A stretch of 64,000 nucleotides of DNA from positions 496,001 through 560,000 of the forward strand of contig NZ_JACYFU010000002.1 of assembly GCF_014837245.1 (NCBI RefSeq), written 5' to 3'. Positions 43,673-53,227 of this stretch are shown one piece after another (positions within the stretch are counted from its first letter, which is position 1; each line of letters starts with the position of its first letter). Made by a program: the position numbers and the translations under genes. The notes beneath the pieces were generated by a model. That model was not told the origin of the DNA. It was given only the letters and a program-made list of their open reading frames with translations, and ran no database searches. The DNA comes from Devosia oryzisoli (GTDB lineage: Bacteria > Pseudomonadota > Alphaproteobacteria > Rhizobiales > Devosiaceae).

Positions 43673-44428
43673 TCATGCCTTACCGCCCTGGCGGATTTCT
43701 CCGCGCTGCTGCAGGCGTGCGGCCACTGCGCTGCACAGAAGCGCCCATGCAGCGCCGAGGCACCAACCGGCCAGCACGTCGCTAGGATAGTGCACGCCCA
43801 TGTAGACGCGGCTCGATCCGACGACCAGGGTGAGCAGAATGGCCAGAACGTAGCAATAAATGCGCAGGACACGCGTTGGCGCCAAGCGCGCCAGAAGGGC
43901 ACCAACCGTGAGAAAGGTCACGGCGGAAAGCATGGCGTGACCGCTGGGAAAGCTGGCGGTGAACTGCTGCGACATTGTCGTAAGGTCGGGCCGCGGGCGG
44001 TTGTACCCCATCTTGAGGAGCGTACTTATGGTCGTTCCCCCCAGCACGGACACGATGATCAGCAGGGCCTCCGCCCGCAGGCGACACAGAACAAGATAGA
44101 TGCACAGGCCGACCACGATCAGTCCAAGCAGCGAAAAGCTGCCCAGGGACGTGATATCGCGCGCCATTTCATGCAGCCACATTGGCCCGACGAGGTGTTC
44201 CACGTTGGTGGGGTCGCGAAACATCATCAGAATTGCCGTGTCGAATGCCTTTGTTTCGCCCTCCGTCACCTCGTCGGCAAGCGAAAGGAAGGCAAGCACG
44301 AGCCCGCTCGCCACGGCGATTGAAGCCAGCAGCCACGCTTCGCCGGTCACGAAGCCCAGAATTCGGCGGTAGGGGGAAGACTGACGCAATTCGTCGAACA
44401 TCAAACGCTCCAGATTTTGCACAAGCAA
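43673..44428 (-). CDS. PAP2-superfamily membrane phosphatase
   Basis: The 251-residue protein has six hydrophobic segments and the three phosphatase motifs: KMGYNRPRPD, FPSGHAMLS and SSRVYMGVHYPSDVLAGW. Substrates of this family include phosphatidic acid, undecaprenyl pyrophosphate and lipid A phosphates. A diacylglycerol-kinase-like gene is divergent from it, consistent with lipid metabolism. Confidence 0.92.
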   Translation of the reverse strand: MLVQNLERLMFDELRQSSPYRRILGFVTGEAWLLASIAVASGLVLAFLSLADEVTEGETKAFDTAILMMFRDPTNVEHLVGPMWLHEMARDITSLGSFSLLGLIVVGLCIYLVLCRLRAEALLIIVSVLGGTTISTLLKMGYNRPRPDLTTMSQQFTASFPSGHAMLSAVTFLTVGALLARLAPTRVLRIYCYVLAILLTLVVGSSRVYMGVHYPSDVLAGWCLGAAWALLCSAVAARLQQRGEIRQGGKA

Positions 44429-44481
44429 CGTCTCCGGCGTCCAGACGTTGCCTATGCCGAACCGCCGCTCCGGACCAAACC

Positions 44482-45408
44482 ATGACCGAAACGCGCTACC
44501 ACGTCATCCTCAACGCCAATTCCGGCACTGCCCATGCCCTCGGTGTCACCGCCGAGTCCCTTGGTGAGCTCTTCAACGCCCACGGTCTCTATCCCGTCAT
44601 CGACGCCGATTCCGACCGCCCCTTTCTGGAGCGCGTTGCGGAGGCCGTGCGCAGCGAAGCGCAGGTTGTCGTGGCGGCCGGGGGTGACGGCACGACTACA
44701 GCGCTTGCCGAAGCCTTGATGGGCACTGGCAAGCATCTCGCCATTCTGCCCCTGGGCACGTTCAACGCGGTAGCCCGCGACCTCCATGTCCCGCTCGATC
44801 TCCCAGGCGCCGTGGCCGCTCTGGCCCATGGCACGAGCCAAAATATCGACGTTGCAGAGGTCAATGGCCGCGTCTTCCTGCAGAAGGTGGTCATCGGCCT
44901 TATCCCTGGTCTTGCCGCGGGGCGCGAGCACCTGCGGGGGCGGGAGACGGCTGGCGCCAAGATTGCCTTTATGCGCTACATCTTCCGCCGACTGGCTCGG
45001 GCAAGACGGATCGCCGTCGCCATTGAGCCGAGTAACGGCCCACGCCGCGTGCAGCGCGTTCAGGCGATGGCAGTGGCCTGCAACGCCTACGACGAGGGCT
45101 TGGGCAAATTCTTCTCGCGCAAGAGCCTCGACCGGGGGACGCTGACCCTCTACATCCTGCGTCACCTGACGGCCCGTGATTTCCTCCGGCTCCTCGTGGG
45201 GATGTTTCTCGGCCGCTGGCGCGACTACGAGGCTCTTTCGATGGAAAGCATCAGGACTGTGCGGATAGATTCGCACAAACCGCTCATCAAGGTGATGCTG
45301 GACGGGGAGGTGATGACGTTGCAGACCCCCCTGGATTTCACCGTGCGGCCCAAGGCCCTCTCGGTCATCGTCCCGGCGGAGGCAGCCGACCCGGCGGTGG
45401 CGGCATGA
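44482..45408 (+). CDS. Diacylglycerol kinase-family (lipid kinase-like) protein
   Basis: The 308-residue protein has the DAGK catalytic pattern: ILNANSG at the start, VVVAAGGDGTTTALAEAL and LPLGTFNAVARDL (family consensus LPLGTxNxxAR). Such enzymes phosphorylate lipids such as diacylglycerol or sphingosine. Start ATG 44482 follows CCGGACCAAACC, without a strong site. Its stop overlaps the next gene by four bases. Confidence 0.88.
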   Translation: MTETRYHVILNANSGTAHALGVTAESLGELFNAHGLYPVIDADSDRPFLERVAEAVRSEAQVVVAAGGDGTTTALAEALMGTGKHLAILPLGTFNAVARDLHVPLDLPGAVAALAHGTSQNIDVAEVNGRVFLQKVVIGLIPGLAAGREHLRGRETAGAKIAFMRYIFRRLARARRIAVAIEPSNGPRRVQRVQAMAVACNAYDEGLGKFFSRKSLDRGTLTLYILRHLTARDFLRLLVGMFLGRWRDYEALSMESIRTVRIDSHKPLIKVMLDGEVMTLQTPLDFTVRPKALSVIVPAEAADPAVAA

Positions 45409-46229
45409 AGATCGTCCACATTTCCGACCTCCATTTCGGGCACCACGATCCGGAACTCGCCAGAGGCTTCGCACGGGATATCAACGCACAGAAGCCGAAC
45501 CTCATCGTGGCGAGCGGCGATTTCACCCAGGTGGGAACCAAGGACGAGTTCGAGCAGGCGCGGGAGTTCCTCGACAAGCTGGAGGCGCCAGTCTTTGCAG
45601 TGCCGGGCAACCACGATGTGCCGGCCGTCAATTTCCTACGCCGCTTCATCGATCCCTACGGCCTCTACAAGCGGTACATCGCTGACAATCTGGAGCCTTT
45701 CCTGGAGATGGAAGGCGTAGCGCTCCTCGGCATGCGCACGTCACGCCGGGCGCGCCTTGAATGGAACTGGGGCCATGGCACCATTTCCCGCAGTCAGCTC
45801 GAGGACCTGGAGGAACGCTTCAGCCACGCCTCGACAAATGCCGTGCGCGTGATTGTGGCGCACCATCCGCTGCTGTTTCCCACCGAGCCCATGGTTCAGA
45901 AGACCAAGCGGGTGAAACGCGCCGACAAGGCCCTGGAGACATTTTCGCAACTTGGTGTGCGGCTTGTGCTCTCCGGACACTTTCACCTCTCTTACGTGCG
46001 GAAGCACGAGCCGCGGTCGGCGGGACGAGAGGGGCAACCGAGCGGTCTCAGCAAATCCACAGTTGCTCCCATTCTTGTCGCGCAGGCCTCTTCGGCCATC
46101 TCTACGCGGCTGCGGGGGGAGCCCAATGCCTACAATCTCATCGACATTGGTGACATGATCACTGTCACCGTCCGTGAATGGCGCGACGATGGCTGGTACA
46201 CACGCGACAAGGCAACCGAGCCCATCTGA
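45405..46229 (+). CDS. Calcineurin-like metallophosphoesterase
   Basis: The 274-residue enzyme shows all five metal motifs: HISDLHFGHH, VASGDFTQVG, VPGNHDVP, VAHHPLLFP and LSGHFHLS. These coordinate two metal ions. Class III phosphodiesterase-type (CpdA-like) activity is possible; a lipid-related substrate is suggested only by its coupling to the DAG kinase-like gene. Confidence 0.92.
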   Translation: MKIVHISDLHFGHHDPELARGFARDINAQKPNLIVASGDFTQVGTKDEFEQAREFLDKLEAPVFAVPGNHDVPAVNFLRRFIDPYGLYKRYIADNLEPFLEMEGVALLGMRTSRRARLEWNWGHGTISRSQLEDLEERFSHASTNAVRVIVAHHPLLFPTEPMVQKTKRVKRADKALETFSQLGVRLVLSGHFHLSYVRKHEPRSAGREGQPSGLSKSTVAPILVAQASSAISTRLRGEPNAYNLIDIGDMITVTVREWRDDGWYTRDKATEPI

Positions 46230-46293
46230 CCAAAACAGTGCCGCCGCTCCCGCCTGGGTCTTGCATCGTGCCCACAGAATCCGCATATAGCGC

Positions 46294-46392
46294 TCGGGAG
46301 GTTGGTGCGGACGTGTTCCTCGCCAACCGGGTCAGGTCCGGAAGGAAGCAGCCCCAACGAGATCCTCACGGGTCGTTGCCAGCCTCCTTTTT
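46294..46392 (+). ncRNA. ffs: Signal recognition particle RNA (4.5S, bacterial small type)
   Basis: The conserved Ffh-binding domain is clear: GGTCAGGTCCGGAAGGAAGC followed by AGCCC. Pairing of GGGAGGTTGG at the 5' end with CCAGCCTCC at the 3' end forms the long stem, ending with T residues. It lies just before dnaX, a common location in alphaproteobacteria. The exact 5' end is approximate. Confidence 0.92.
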
Positions 46393-46520
46393 CATTTCCT
46401 GTTCGTATCCGCAGTTTCGGGCAGCAAATCCGCCTAGGTGTTTTGCAGCCGAAAGCGCCTTGTCCTATGATCCGGACATGACTGCAGCGTTCATCTTCAG
46501 GCACCTCAGGGGAGAGCAGC

Positions 46521-48266
46521 ATGGCTGATACTCAAAGCTCGCCCTACGTCGTGCTGGCTCGCAAATATCGCCCGCGCGACTTCTCCACGCTCGTGGGGCA
46601 AGACGCAATGGTGCAAACGCTGGGCAATGCCTTTGCCCAGAACCGGATACACCACGCCTACATCCTTACCGGCGTGCGGGGTGTGGGCAAGACGACTACC
46701 GCGCGCATCTTGGCTCGCGCCTTCAACTACGAAAACGAAAGCGGCCGCCGGCCGACACTCGACCTTTCCGTGGAAGGCACGCATTGCCGCGCCATCATCG
46801 AAGGCCGTCACGTGGACGTGGTGGAGATGGATGCCGCGTCCAATACCGGCATCAACGACATCCGCGAGATCATCGATTCGGTGAAGTACGGGCCGGTTTC
46901 GGCACCCTACAAGGTCTATGTGATCGACGAGGTGCACATGCTCTCGACGGCGGCCTTCAATGGGCTGCTGAAGACGCTCGAGGAGCCGCCGCCTTACGTG
47001 AAGTTCATCTTCGCGACCACCGAGATCCGGAAGGTGCCGATCACCATCCTCTCGCGGTGCCAGCGGTTCGACCTCAGGCGCATTCCGGCCGACGTGATGG
47101 GCGACTATCTCGAGACGATCCTGGGGCACGAGAACATTGATTTCGAGGCCGACGCCCTGGCCATGATCGTGCGCGCGGGCGAGGGTTCGGCGCGCGACAG
47201 CCTGTCGCTGCTCGACCAGGCGATTGCCCATGGGGGCGGCACGGTCACCGCCGCGACGGTCAAGGCCATGCTGGGCCTCGGGGACAGGGCGCGCGTCATC
47301 GACCTGTTCGAAGACCTCATGGCCGGCCGCATCGCAGAAGCGTTGACGGCGCTGCGCGAGCTTTACGACCTGGGCGCCGATCCGCAGACGCTGTTGGCCG
47401 ACCTTGCCGAGTTCACCCATCTCGTTACCCGCATAAAGATCGTGCCGGCCGCGGCGGACGACGCTTCGCTCACACCCGACGAGCGCAGCCGCGGCGCAGA
47501 CCTGGCGCAGCGCCTGCCGATGCGGGGGCTGACCCGGGCCTGGCAAATTCTCTTCAAGGGCAACGAGGAAACTGCGCGCGCGGCCAATGCGCTGCAGGCG
47601 GCGGAAATGACGCTGATCCGCCTCGCCTATGCGGCGGACCTGCCCAGCCCGGACGAGGTCATCGGCAAGCTGACGCAGCAGGGACAGTTGCCCTCTGGAT
47701 CGGCGACGCCGGCCCTGCCGCACCGCGGCGGTTCGGGCGGTGGGGCGTCGGCGATGCGGGCCGAAGCACCGCGACCCATCGCAGTGCCCGACGCTGCGCC
47801 GCCCGTTCCGGCGTCCCGGCCGCAAGCCGTGGTGCAGCCGGCGCTGGCGACGGTGGCCAGCTACAAGGACCTCATTTCCCTTGCTGCTGCCAAGCGCGAT
47901 GTGCTGGTCAAGCTGGCGCTGGAATCGCAGATGCGACCGCTGTCGTTCGAACAGGGGCGCATCGAAGTCGCCCTGGCGGACGGGGCCGATCCCAACATCA
48001 TCGGGACGCTTTCGGCGCGCCTCCAGACCTGGACGGGCGAACGCTGGCTGGTCATGGTCAGCACCAAGCCCCCTGAAGGGCTCACCCTGCGCCAGGAGGC
48101 CGAGCAGCGAAAGCGTGCCGAGGCCGCTGCCGCGCACGACGACCCGCTGGTGAAAGCCATCATGGAGGCCTTTCCCGGCGCCAAGCTTGTCAACGTTACG
48201 GTGCGCGACGATGACGCTGCGCTCCCCGAAATTGCACCGCCCCCGAGCGAAGAGGACGACGAATGA
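46521..48266 (+). CDS. dnaX: DNA polymerase III subunits gamma/tau
   Basis: DnaX is the AAA+ motor of the clamp loader. Seen: Walker A GVRGVGKTTTARI, Walker B VYVIDEVHMLS, sensor 1 FATTEIRKVP, and the arginine-finger SRC motif in LSRCQRFDLRR. The zinc module that has four Cys in E. coli is replaced by NYENESGRRPTLDLSVEGTH and keeps one Cys; this loss also occurs in other Rhizobiales DnaX as I recall. The C-terminal third (after 380) is the tau-type region. No frameshift slippery site was checked for the gamma form. It overlaps ybaB by four bases. Confidence 0.96.
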   Translation: MADTQSSPYVVLARKYRPRDFSTLVGQDAMVQTLGNAFAQNRIHHAYILTGVRGVGKTTTARILARAFNYENESGRRPTLDLSVEGTHCRAIIEGRHVDVVEMDAASNTGINDIREIIDSVKYGPVSAPYKVYVIDEVHMLSTAAFNGLLKTLEEPPPYVKFIFATTEIRKVPITILSRCQRFDLRRIPADVMGDYLETILGHENIDFEADALAMIVRAGEGSARDSLSLLDQAIAHGGGTVTAATVKAMLGLGDRARVIDLFEDLMAGRIAEALTALRELYDLGADPQTLLADLAEFTHLVTRIKIVPAAADDASLTPDERSRGADLAQRLPMRGLTRAWQILFKGNEETARAANALQAAEMTLIRLAYAADLPSPDEVIGKLTQQGQLPSGSATPALPHRGGSGGGASAMRAEAPRPIAVPDAAPPVPASRPQAVVQPALATVASYKDLISLAAAKRDVLVKLALESQMRPLSFEQGRIEVALADGADPNIIGTLSARLQTWTGERWLVMVSTKPPEGLTLRQEAEQRKRAEAAAAHDDPLVKAIMEAFPGAKLVNVTVRDDDAALPEIAPPPSEEDDE

Positions 48267-48586
48267 AAGACATCATGGGCATGATGAAGGCCGCCAGCGA
48301 GATGAAGGGCAAGATGGAGGCCATGCAGGCCGAGCTTGCTGAACTCGTGGTCGAGGGCAATTCCGCAGCGGGCATGGTGCGCGTGTCGCTCAGCGGCAAG
48401 GGGGAGATGCGTGGTCTCAAGATCGATCCCAGCCTCGTCAAGGCCGACGAGGTGGACGTGCTTGAGGACCTCGTTATCGCCGCCTACAATGATGCCCGTG
48501 GCAAGAGCGAGGCGGAAATGCAGCGCAAGATGTCGGAAGTCACCGCCGGGCTGCCTATCCCGCCGGGCATGAAGTTTCCCTTCTAA
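48263..48586 (+). CDS. ybaB: YbaB/EbfC nucleoid-associated protein
   Basis: The 107-residue DNA-binding protein has the family sequence MGMMKAASEMKGKMEAMQAE, VRVSLSGKGEMRGLKIDP and the GLPIPPGMKFPF tail. It is coupled to dnaX by ATGA and precedes recR, the usual dnaX-ybaB-recR order. Confidence 0.93.
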   Translation: MKDIMGMMKAASEMKGKMEAMQAELAELVVEGNSAAGMVRVSLSGKGEMRGLKIDPSLVKADEVDVLEDLVIAAYNDARGKSEAEMQRKMSEVTAGLPIPPGMKFPF

Positions 48587-48695
48587 AGCCGATCCCATGG
48601 CCCCTTCCCCGGACAGGCTCACGACGGAGGCTCGTGAGTTTCGAACCATGGTGCGAGCGCGATGGTGAGCCTGGCGAACCCCGAGGCGTGACGAC

Positions 48696-49292
48696 GTGCC
48701 CAACGGCGGACCCGAGATTGAGCAATTGATCCAGCTTCTGGCACGCCTGCCGGGGCTCGGCCCGCGCTCGGCCCGGCGCGCCGTGCTGCACCTGATCAAG
48801 CGCAAGGAACAGTTGATGATCCCGCTCTCGGCGGCGCTGGATCGCGCGGTGGCCGCGGTTCGCACCTGCGAGGTTTGCGGCAATGTCGACACCGCCAGCC
48901 CCTGTTCGATCTGTGCGGACCCTCGCCGGGGGGAGAGCGGCATCCTGATCGTCGTCGAAGACGTTGCGGACCTTTGGGCGCTGGAGCGCGCGGGGGTTGG
49001 GAACGTCCGATACCATGTTTTGGGTGGTGTGCTCTCGCCACTGGATGGCATCGGCCCCGATGATCTTCATTTGGATGGGCTGATCGAACGAGCGCCTGCC
49101 TATGGCGAAATCGTGCTGGCAATGAATGCCACTGTGGAGGGGCAGACCACCGCGCACTACATTACCGACAGGCTGGCAGGAACGGGAATAAAGATCACCA
49201 GACTCGCCCACGGCGTTCCCGTCGGGGGCGAGCTCGATTACCTGGATGAGGGCACTCTGAGCCAGGCCTTGAAGGCCCGCACGGCTCTCTAG
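48696..49292 (+). CDS. recR: Recombination protein RecR
   Basis: RecR works with RecF/RecO to load RecA at gaps. The 198-residue protein has the helix-hairpin-helix [20 protein letters not shown], the four-Cys zinc finger [19 protein letters not shown], and a Toprim domain with [12 protein letters not shown] and [19 protein letters not shown]. The start is GTG 48696. It ends four bases into the opposite-strand hypothetical gene. Confidence 0.95.
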   Translation: MPNGGPEIEQLIQLLARLPGLGPRSARRAVLHLIKRKEQLMIPLSAALDRAVAAVRTCEVCGNVDTASPCSICADPRRGESGILIVVEDVADLWALERAGVGNVRYHVLGGVLSPLDGIGPDDLHLDGLIERAPAYGEIVLAMNATVEGQTTAHYITDRLAGTGIKITRLAHGVPVGGELDYLDEGTLSQALKARTAL

Positions 49293-49768
49293 TGCATGTC
49301 GTGACGGAACTCCTCACTTCCCTGCCAGACATTGTCGTCATCGACAGGGCCATCCTCGTCATCCGCGAAGAGCTCTTCGTCCTCGCCGGTCAAGGCTGAA
49401 CGCGCGTCGACGTCATCCGGCGCCAGAGTATCGAGGTGATCGTCCGGATCGATCACCGCCTCCGGTGCCAGTTCGGCGTTGTTGTCGGCGGTCTGTGAGT
49501 CCCCGCGCAACTCGTCCAGGGCTCGATCGATTTCGGCCAGCATGTCCCGGCCATCCTGACCCCCAAAGTCCCCACTCGCGCGCGCCTGCATTTCTGCACG
49601 GATTTCAGAGAGCCTCTGGATGCGGTCCTCGACCGAGCGTTCGCTCGAATAGAGCAGGTCATCGATCTCGTTCTGGCTATAGGGATTGGACAGCCCCGGC
49701 TGGTCGACGGCATCGTAGCTCCCATCCTGGGAGATGATGCTGTCGGAATTGTCGTGTTGCTGAACCAT
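49289..49768 (-). CDS. Very acidic hypothetical protein
   Basis: The 159-residue protein is strongly acidic, with long Asp/Glu-rich runs in its second half ([32 protein letters not shown]). The middle ([20 protein letters not shown]) is a helix. It resembles no family I can name; DNA-mimic or ribosome-associated roles would suit the charge only in general terms. Confidence 0.65.
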   Translation of the reverse strand: MVQQHDNSDSIISQDGSYDAVDQPGLSNPYSQNEIDDLLYSSERSVEDRIQRLSEIRAEMQARASGDFGGQDGRDMLAEIDRALDELRGDSQTADNNAELAPEAVIDPDDHLDTLAPDDVDARSALTGEDEELFADDEDGPVDDDNVWQGSEEFRHDMH

Positions 49769-49899
49769 GGTCCGGCTCCCGTTTGCACGTTCAAGGTCTC
49801 CTGAGCAACGCAGAGTAAGCGATGCGGTTCAGGGGGTGGAACGATTGTGAAGACGCTGTCATTTCCAAGCGCAGTGTTCGCACCGCGATGGAGATGGGA

Positions 49900-50112
49900 A
49901 TGGCGTTCCGCAAGGGCTCGAAGGTGTCGTGGACGTGGGGCGCCAGCACCGCCTCGGGCAAGATCGTGGAGCGGTTCACCGAGCCGGTGACGCGCACCAT
50001 CAAGGGGACCGAGGTCAAGCGCGAGGCCAGCACCAAGGAGCCGGCCTACCTGATCGAACAGGAGGATGGCGACAGGGTCCTCAAGAGCCGCAGCGAACTC
50101 AGCGCCGCCTGA
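49900..50112 (+). CDS. DUF2945 (HVA1-type TUDOR) family protein
   Basis: The 70-residue protein (MAFRKGSKVSWTWGAS then TASGKIVERFTEPVTRTIKG...EPAYLIEQEDGDRVLKSRSEL) matches the DUF2945/hypervirulence-associated small beta-barrel pattern. Start ATG 49900 has a GGAG ten bases upstream; earlier ATGs at 49888 and 49894 are also possible. Confidence 0.82.
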   Translation: MAFRKGSKVSWTWGASTASGKIVERFTEPVTRTIKGTEVKREASTKEPAYLIEQEDGDRVLKSRSELSAA

Positions 50113-50114
50113 GC

Positions 50115-51530
50115 TCAGGCGAGGTCGCCGGGGTCCTCGTTGACGAGGCGCAGCTTGGGCTGCTCGTCGCTGCCCCCATCCCAGTTTGCCGGGATGGACT
50201 TGCTGGACTTGGCGCCGAGATCGCGCAGCATCTCGACCTGTCGAACCACATTGCCGCGGCCCGAGGTCAGCTGCCCCTTGGCCGCCTCGAAGCTGGTCTG
50301 TGCCTTGGTGAGATGGCCGCCGAGCTTGTCCATGGTGTCGAGGAAGCCAGCCACCTTGTCGTAGAGCTGCCCCGCCCGTTCGGCGATTTCCTCGGCGTTC
50401 TGGTGGCGCTTTTCGATGTCCCAGACATTGCGGATGGTGCGCAGCACCGTCATCAGCGTGGTGGGCGTCGTCAGCATGACGCCCTTGCTCATGCCGAATT
50501 CGACCAGCTTGGCGTCGTTCTGGATGGCGGTGGCCAGTGCCGATTCGATGGGCACGAACATCATCACGTAATCGAGGCTGGACCTGGCCGCACGGTGATA
50601 GGTCTTGTCGCCCAGGGTGGTGATGTGACCGCGCACCGAGGCGATGTGGGCGCGCAGGTGCTGGTCTCGGTCGGCGTCCTCGCAGTTCACGAAGGCTTCG
50701 AAGGCGGTTAGCGAGACCTTCGAATCGATCACCAGCACGTCCCCGTTGGGCATGCGGATTTCGACGTCGGTGCGAACGCGCTGGCCATCCTCGCCAGTGT
50801 GGCTCTGCTGGGTGATGAACTGTTCGCCCTCGCGCAGGCCCGACTGCTCGAGGATAGTGGAGAGGATCATCTCGCCCCAGGCACCCTGCGTCTGGGAATT
50901 GCCCTTGAGCGCGCGGGTGAGGTTCTGCGCCTCGGTGGTGATCTGCAGATTGCTTTCGGCCAGCGCGCGGATGCGTTCGCCCATGGCAGAGCGATCTTCG
51001 AGAAGATTGCGATGAAACTCGCCGATCTTTTCCTGCAGCGGCTTGAGCAGCACGTCGACCTGCTCGCGGTTCTGCTTGGAGAAGGTTTCGCTATGGCTGC
51101 GCAGGACATCGCCGGCTATCGCCTTGAACTCGTCGGTCATCTGCTGGCGCGCCTCGAGGAAGCGCTTGAGGTTGATTTCGTTCTGCCGCGCCTGCTCGTC
51201 GAGCCGCGTGCGCATGGCGGCCAGTTCGGCCTGCAGTTCGGCGCTCCGTTCGCGCTCCCCGGACAGTTGCGTCGCGCCCCGTTCGCGTTCGGCGGCAAGG
51301 GACGCGTCGAGTTCGCGGATGCGCTGGTCGCGCCCGGCGATCTGCTCGAGAAAGTTGGCGCGCAACTGGTCGGCAGCGGCCTGCGCCGCCCCGGCAGCGC
51401 GCGACGCCCCGGACCGGGTGACGACAATCAGCACGATCGAGAGCAGCAGCACCATCGCCAGACAGGCGCCGGCAAGGGCCAACGGCAGGGTGATCGGGGT
51501 GTTTCCGATGGTGAAGAGCACAGTGTCCAT
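50115..51530 (-). CDS. rmuC: RmuC-family DNA recombination protein
   Basis: The 471-residue protein has one amino-terminal membrane helix (LALAGACLAMVLLLSIVLIVV), a long coiled coil (about 50-130: RIRELDASLAAERERGATQL), and a C-terminal nuclease-like RmuC domain (TQGAWGEMILSTILEQSGL; DVLVIDSKVSLTAFEAFV; VMMFVPIESAL). RmuC limits DNA inversions in E. coli. Ends convergent with the DUF2945 gene, 2 bp apart. Confidence 0.93.
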   Translation of the reverse strand: MDTVLFTIGNTPITLPLALAGACLAMVLLLSIVLIVVTRSGASRAAGAAQAAADQLRANFLEQIAGRDQRIRELDASLAAERERGATQLSGERERSAELQAELAAMRTRLDEQARQNEINLKRFLEARQQMTDEFKAIAGDVLRSHSETFSKQNREQVDVLLKPLQEKIGEFHRNLLEDRSAMGERIRALAESNLQITTEAQNLTRALKGNSQTQGAWGEMILSTILEQSGLREGEQFITQQSHTGEDGQRVRTDVEIRMPNGDVLVIDSKVSLTAFEAFVNCEDADRDQHLRAHIASVRGHITTLGDKTYHRAARSSLDYVMMFVPIESALATAIQNDAKLVEFGMSKGVMLTTPTTLMTVLRTIRNVWDIEKRHQNAEEIAERAGQLYDKVAGFLDTMDKLGGHLTKAQTSFEAAKGQLTSGRGNVVRQVEMLRDLGAKSSKSIPANWDGGSDEQPKLRLVNEDPGDLA

Positions 51531-51649
51531 GTGTCCCTTCTAGACCGATTCGGCTGTTCACAGAATGTTCCGGGAAACGCCCTGTGGTTGACCGGGCGCG
51601 GTTAAATACCATATCGAGTGGACAATCCTTTCCTGCCGGACTTTCCCCC

Positions 51650-52165
51650 ATGGCCGTACGCCCGATCCTGATTATTCCCGATGCCCGCCTGCGCGCCGTC
51701 GCCGACCCCATCATCGAGGTTGACGCGGAGATCAAGGCGCTGGCCAAGGATCTGCTGGACACCATGTACGATGCGCCGGGCATCGGCTTGGCTGCCACGC
51801 AGATCGGGGTGATGAAGCGCATCGTGGTGATGGATCTCGCCGGAGAAGGCGAGACGCCCGACCCGCTGGTCATGATCAATCCCGAGATCATCCATTTCGG
51901 CGAGCAGATGCAGGTGACCGAGGAAGGGTGCCTGTCCATTCCCGAACTCTACTACGAGGTGGAGCGGCCGAACGAGGTGACGGTAAAGTATACCGACCTC
52001 GACGGCAAGGAAGTGACCAAGAAGGCCGAGGGCAAGCTGGCCGTCTGCATCCAGCACGAACTCGACCATCTCGATGGGGTGCTCTACATCGACTATCTCA
52101 GCCGCTTGAAGCGCGACCGCGTGATCAAGAAGTTCGACAAGGCGGCCAAGCGCGCTGCGGGATAA
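51650..52165 (+). CDS. def: Peptide deformylase
   Basis: Def removes the formyl group from new polypeptides. The 171-residue enzyme has all three motifs: APGIGLAATQIG, EEGCLSIPE and IQHELDHLDGVLYID, which supply the Cys and two His metal ligands and the catalytic Glu. It precedes fmt as usual, separated by about 140 bp with a repeat element. Confidence 0.97.
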   Translation: MAVRPILIIPDARLRAVADPIIEVDAEIKALAKDLLDTMYDAPGIGLAATQIGVMKRIVVMDLAGEGETPDPLVMINPEIIHFGEQMQVTEEGCLSIPELYYEVERPNEVTVKYTDLDGKEVTKKAEGKLAVCIQHELDHLDGVLYIDYLSRLKRDRVIKKFDKAAKRAAG

Positions 52166-52194
52166 CGCGGCGAGTTCCGGTCCATCCGCTCCTC

Positions 52195-52268
52195 CGTCAT
52201 CACCGGGCTTGTCCCGGTGATCCATGCGATGCCCAGAGTGGATTGCCCGGACAAGCCGGGCAATGACG
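52195..52268. repeat. Double-hairpin intergenic repeat between def and fmt
   Basis: Two perfect stems lie in the gap: ATCACCGGG/CCCGGTGAT (52199-52221) and ATTGCCCGG/CCGGGCAAT (52242-52264). The two hairpins mirror each other, with CGTCAT/ATGACG at the outer ends. The form is that of alphaproteobacterial intergenic palindromic elements (REP/RIME-like). Confidence 0.75.
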
Positions 52269-52303
52269 ATGGCGGGGGCATCGAAGCGTAGCAAGGGTGC
52301 GAT

Positions 52304-53227
52304 ATGCGCGTTGTTTTCATGGGGACGCCGGAATTTTCCGTGCCGACGCTGACCGAGATCGTGTCGGCCGGGCACGAGGTGGTGGCGGTCTATACGCGTG
52401 CGCCAAAGCCGGCCGGCCGGGGCCAGGGCGAGCGCAAGAGCCCGGTGCACGGGGCGGCGGAGCGTTTCGGGATTCCCGTATTCACGCCGCGCTCGCTCAA
52501 GGGCGAAGCCGAGCAGCAGCAATTTGCCGCGCTGGGTGCCGAGGTCGGCGTAGTGGTGGCGTATGGCCTGATCCTGCCGCTGCCCATACTCGATGCCCCC
52601 GAGCAGGGGTGCCTTAACCTCCATGGTTCGCTGTTGCCACGCTGGCGCGGCGCCGCCCCGATCCAGCGGGCGGTGATGGCCGGCGACCGGCAAACCGGGC
52701 TCGTGGTGATGCGGATGGACGAAGGGCTCGATACCGGGGCCATGGGACCGACCGAAATCATCCCTATCGGACCGGACATGACGGCGGGCGAACTGCACGA
52801 CCAGATGATGCGGCTGGGCGCCGACCTGATGGGCCGGGCGCTGGCGGCGCTGGAGCGGGGAAGCCTCGAATTCACGCCGCAGCCGGAGGATGGCGCGACC
52901 TATGCCAGCAAGATCGAGAAGGCCGAAGCCCGGCTCGATTTTTCTCAAAGCTCGCAGGACGTTCACAACCGCATACGGGGGCTCTCGCCCTTTCCGGGGG
53001 CGTGGTTCGAGCTTGAGCTGGGCGGCAAGCGCGTGCGGATCAAGGCGCTGCGCTCGACGCTGGCCGAAGGGTCGGCCGCCCCGGGCATGCTGCTCGCCGG
53101 GGGGCTGACGATTGCCTGTGCGGATGGCGCGGTGCGGCTGACGCAGGTGCAGCGCGAGGGCAAGGGCGTCATGGATGCCGCGACGTTCCTGCGGGGCGCA
53201 GGCCCGCTTCCCGACCAGATTGCCTGA
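52304..53227 (+). CDS. fmt: Methionyl-tRNA formyltransferase
   Basis: Fmt formylates initiator Met-tRNA using 10-formyl-THF. The 307-residue protein shows [50 protein letters not shown] with the N-x-H-x-S-L-L-P catalytic segment, and the C-terminal [14 protein letters not shown] OB fold. Its stop overlaps truA (TGATG). Confidence 0.96.
   Translation: MRVVFMGTPEFSVPTLTEIVSAGHEVVAVYTRAPKPAGRGQGERKSPVHGAAERFGIPVFTPRSLKGEAEQQQFAALGAEVGVVVAYGLILPLPILDAPEQGCLNLHGSLLPRWRGAAPIQRAVMAGDRQTGLVVMRMDEGLDTGAMGPTEIIPIGPDMTAGELHDQMMRLGADLMGRALAALERGSLEFTPQPEDGATYASKIEKAEARLDFSQSSQDVHNRIRGLSPFPGAWFELELGGKRVRIKALRSTLAEGSAAPGMLLAGGLTIACADGAVRLTQVQREGKGVMDAATFLRGAGPLPDQIA

Noticed and set aside
46506..48137. 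Long open frame antisense to dnaX
   Set aside because: Composition is the Arg/Gly/His-rich pattern of an antisense shadow; dnaX has all its motifs.
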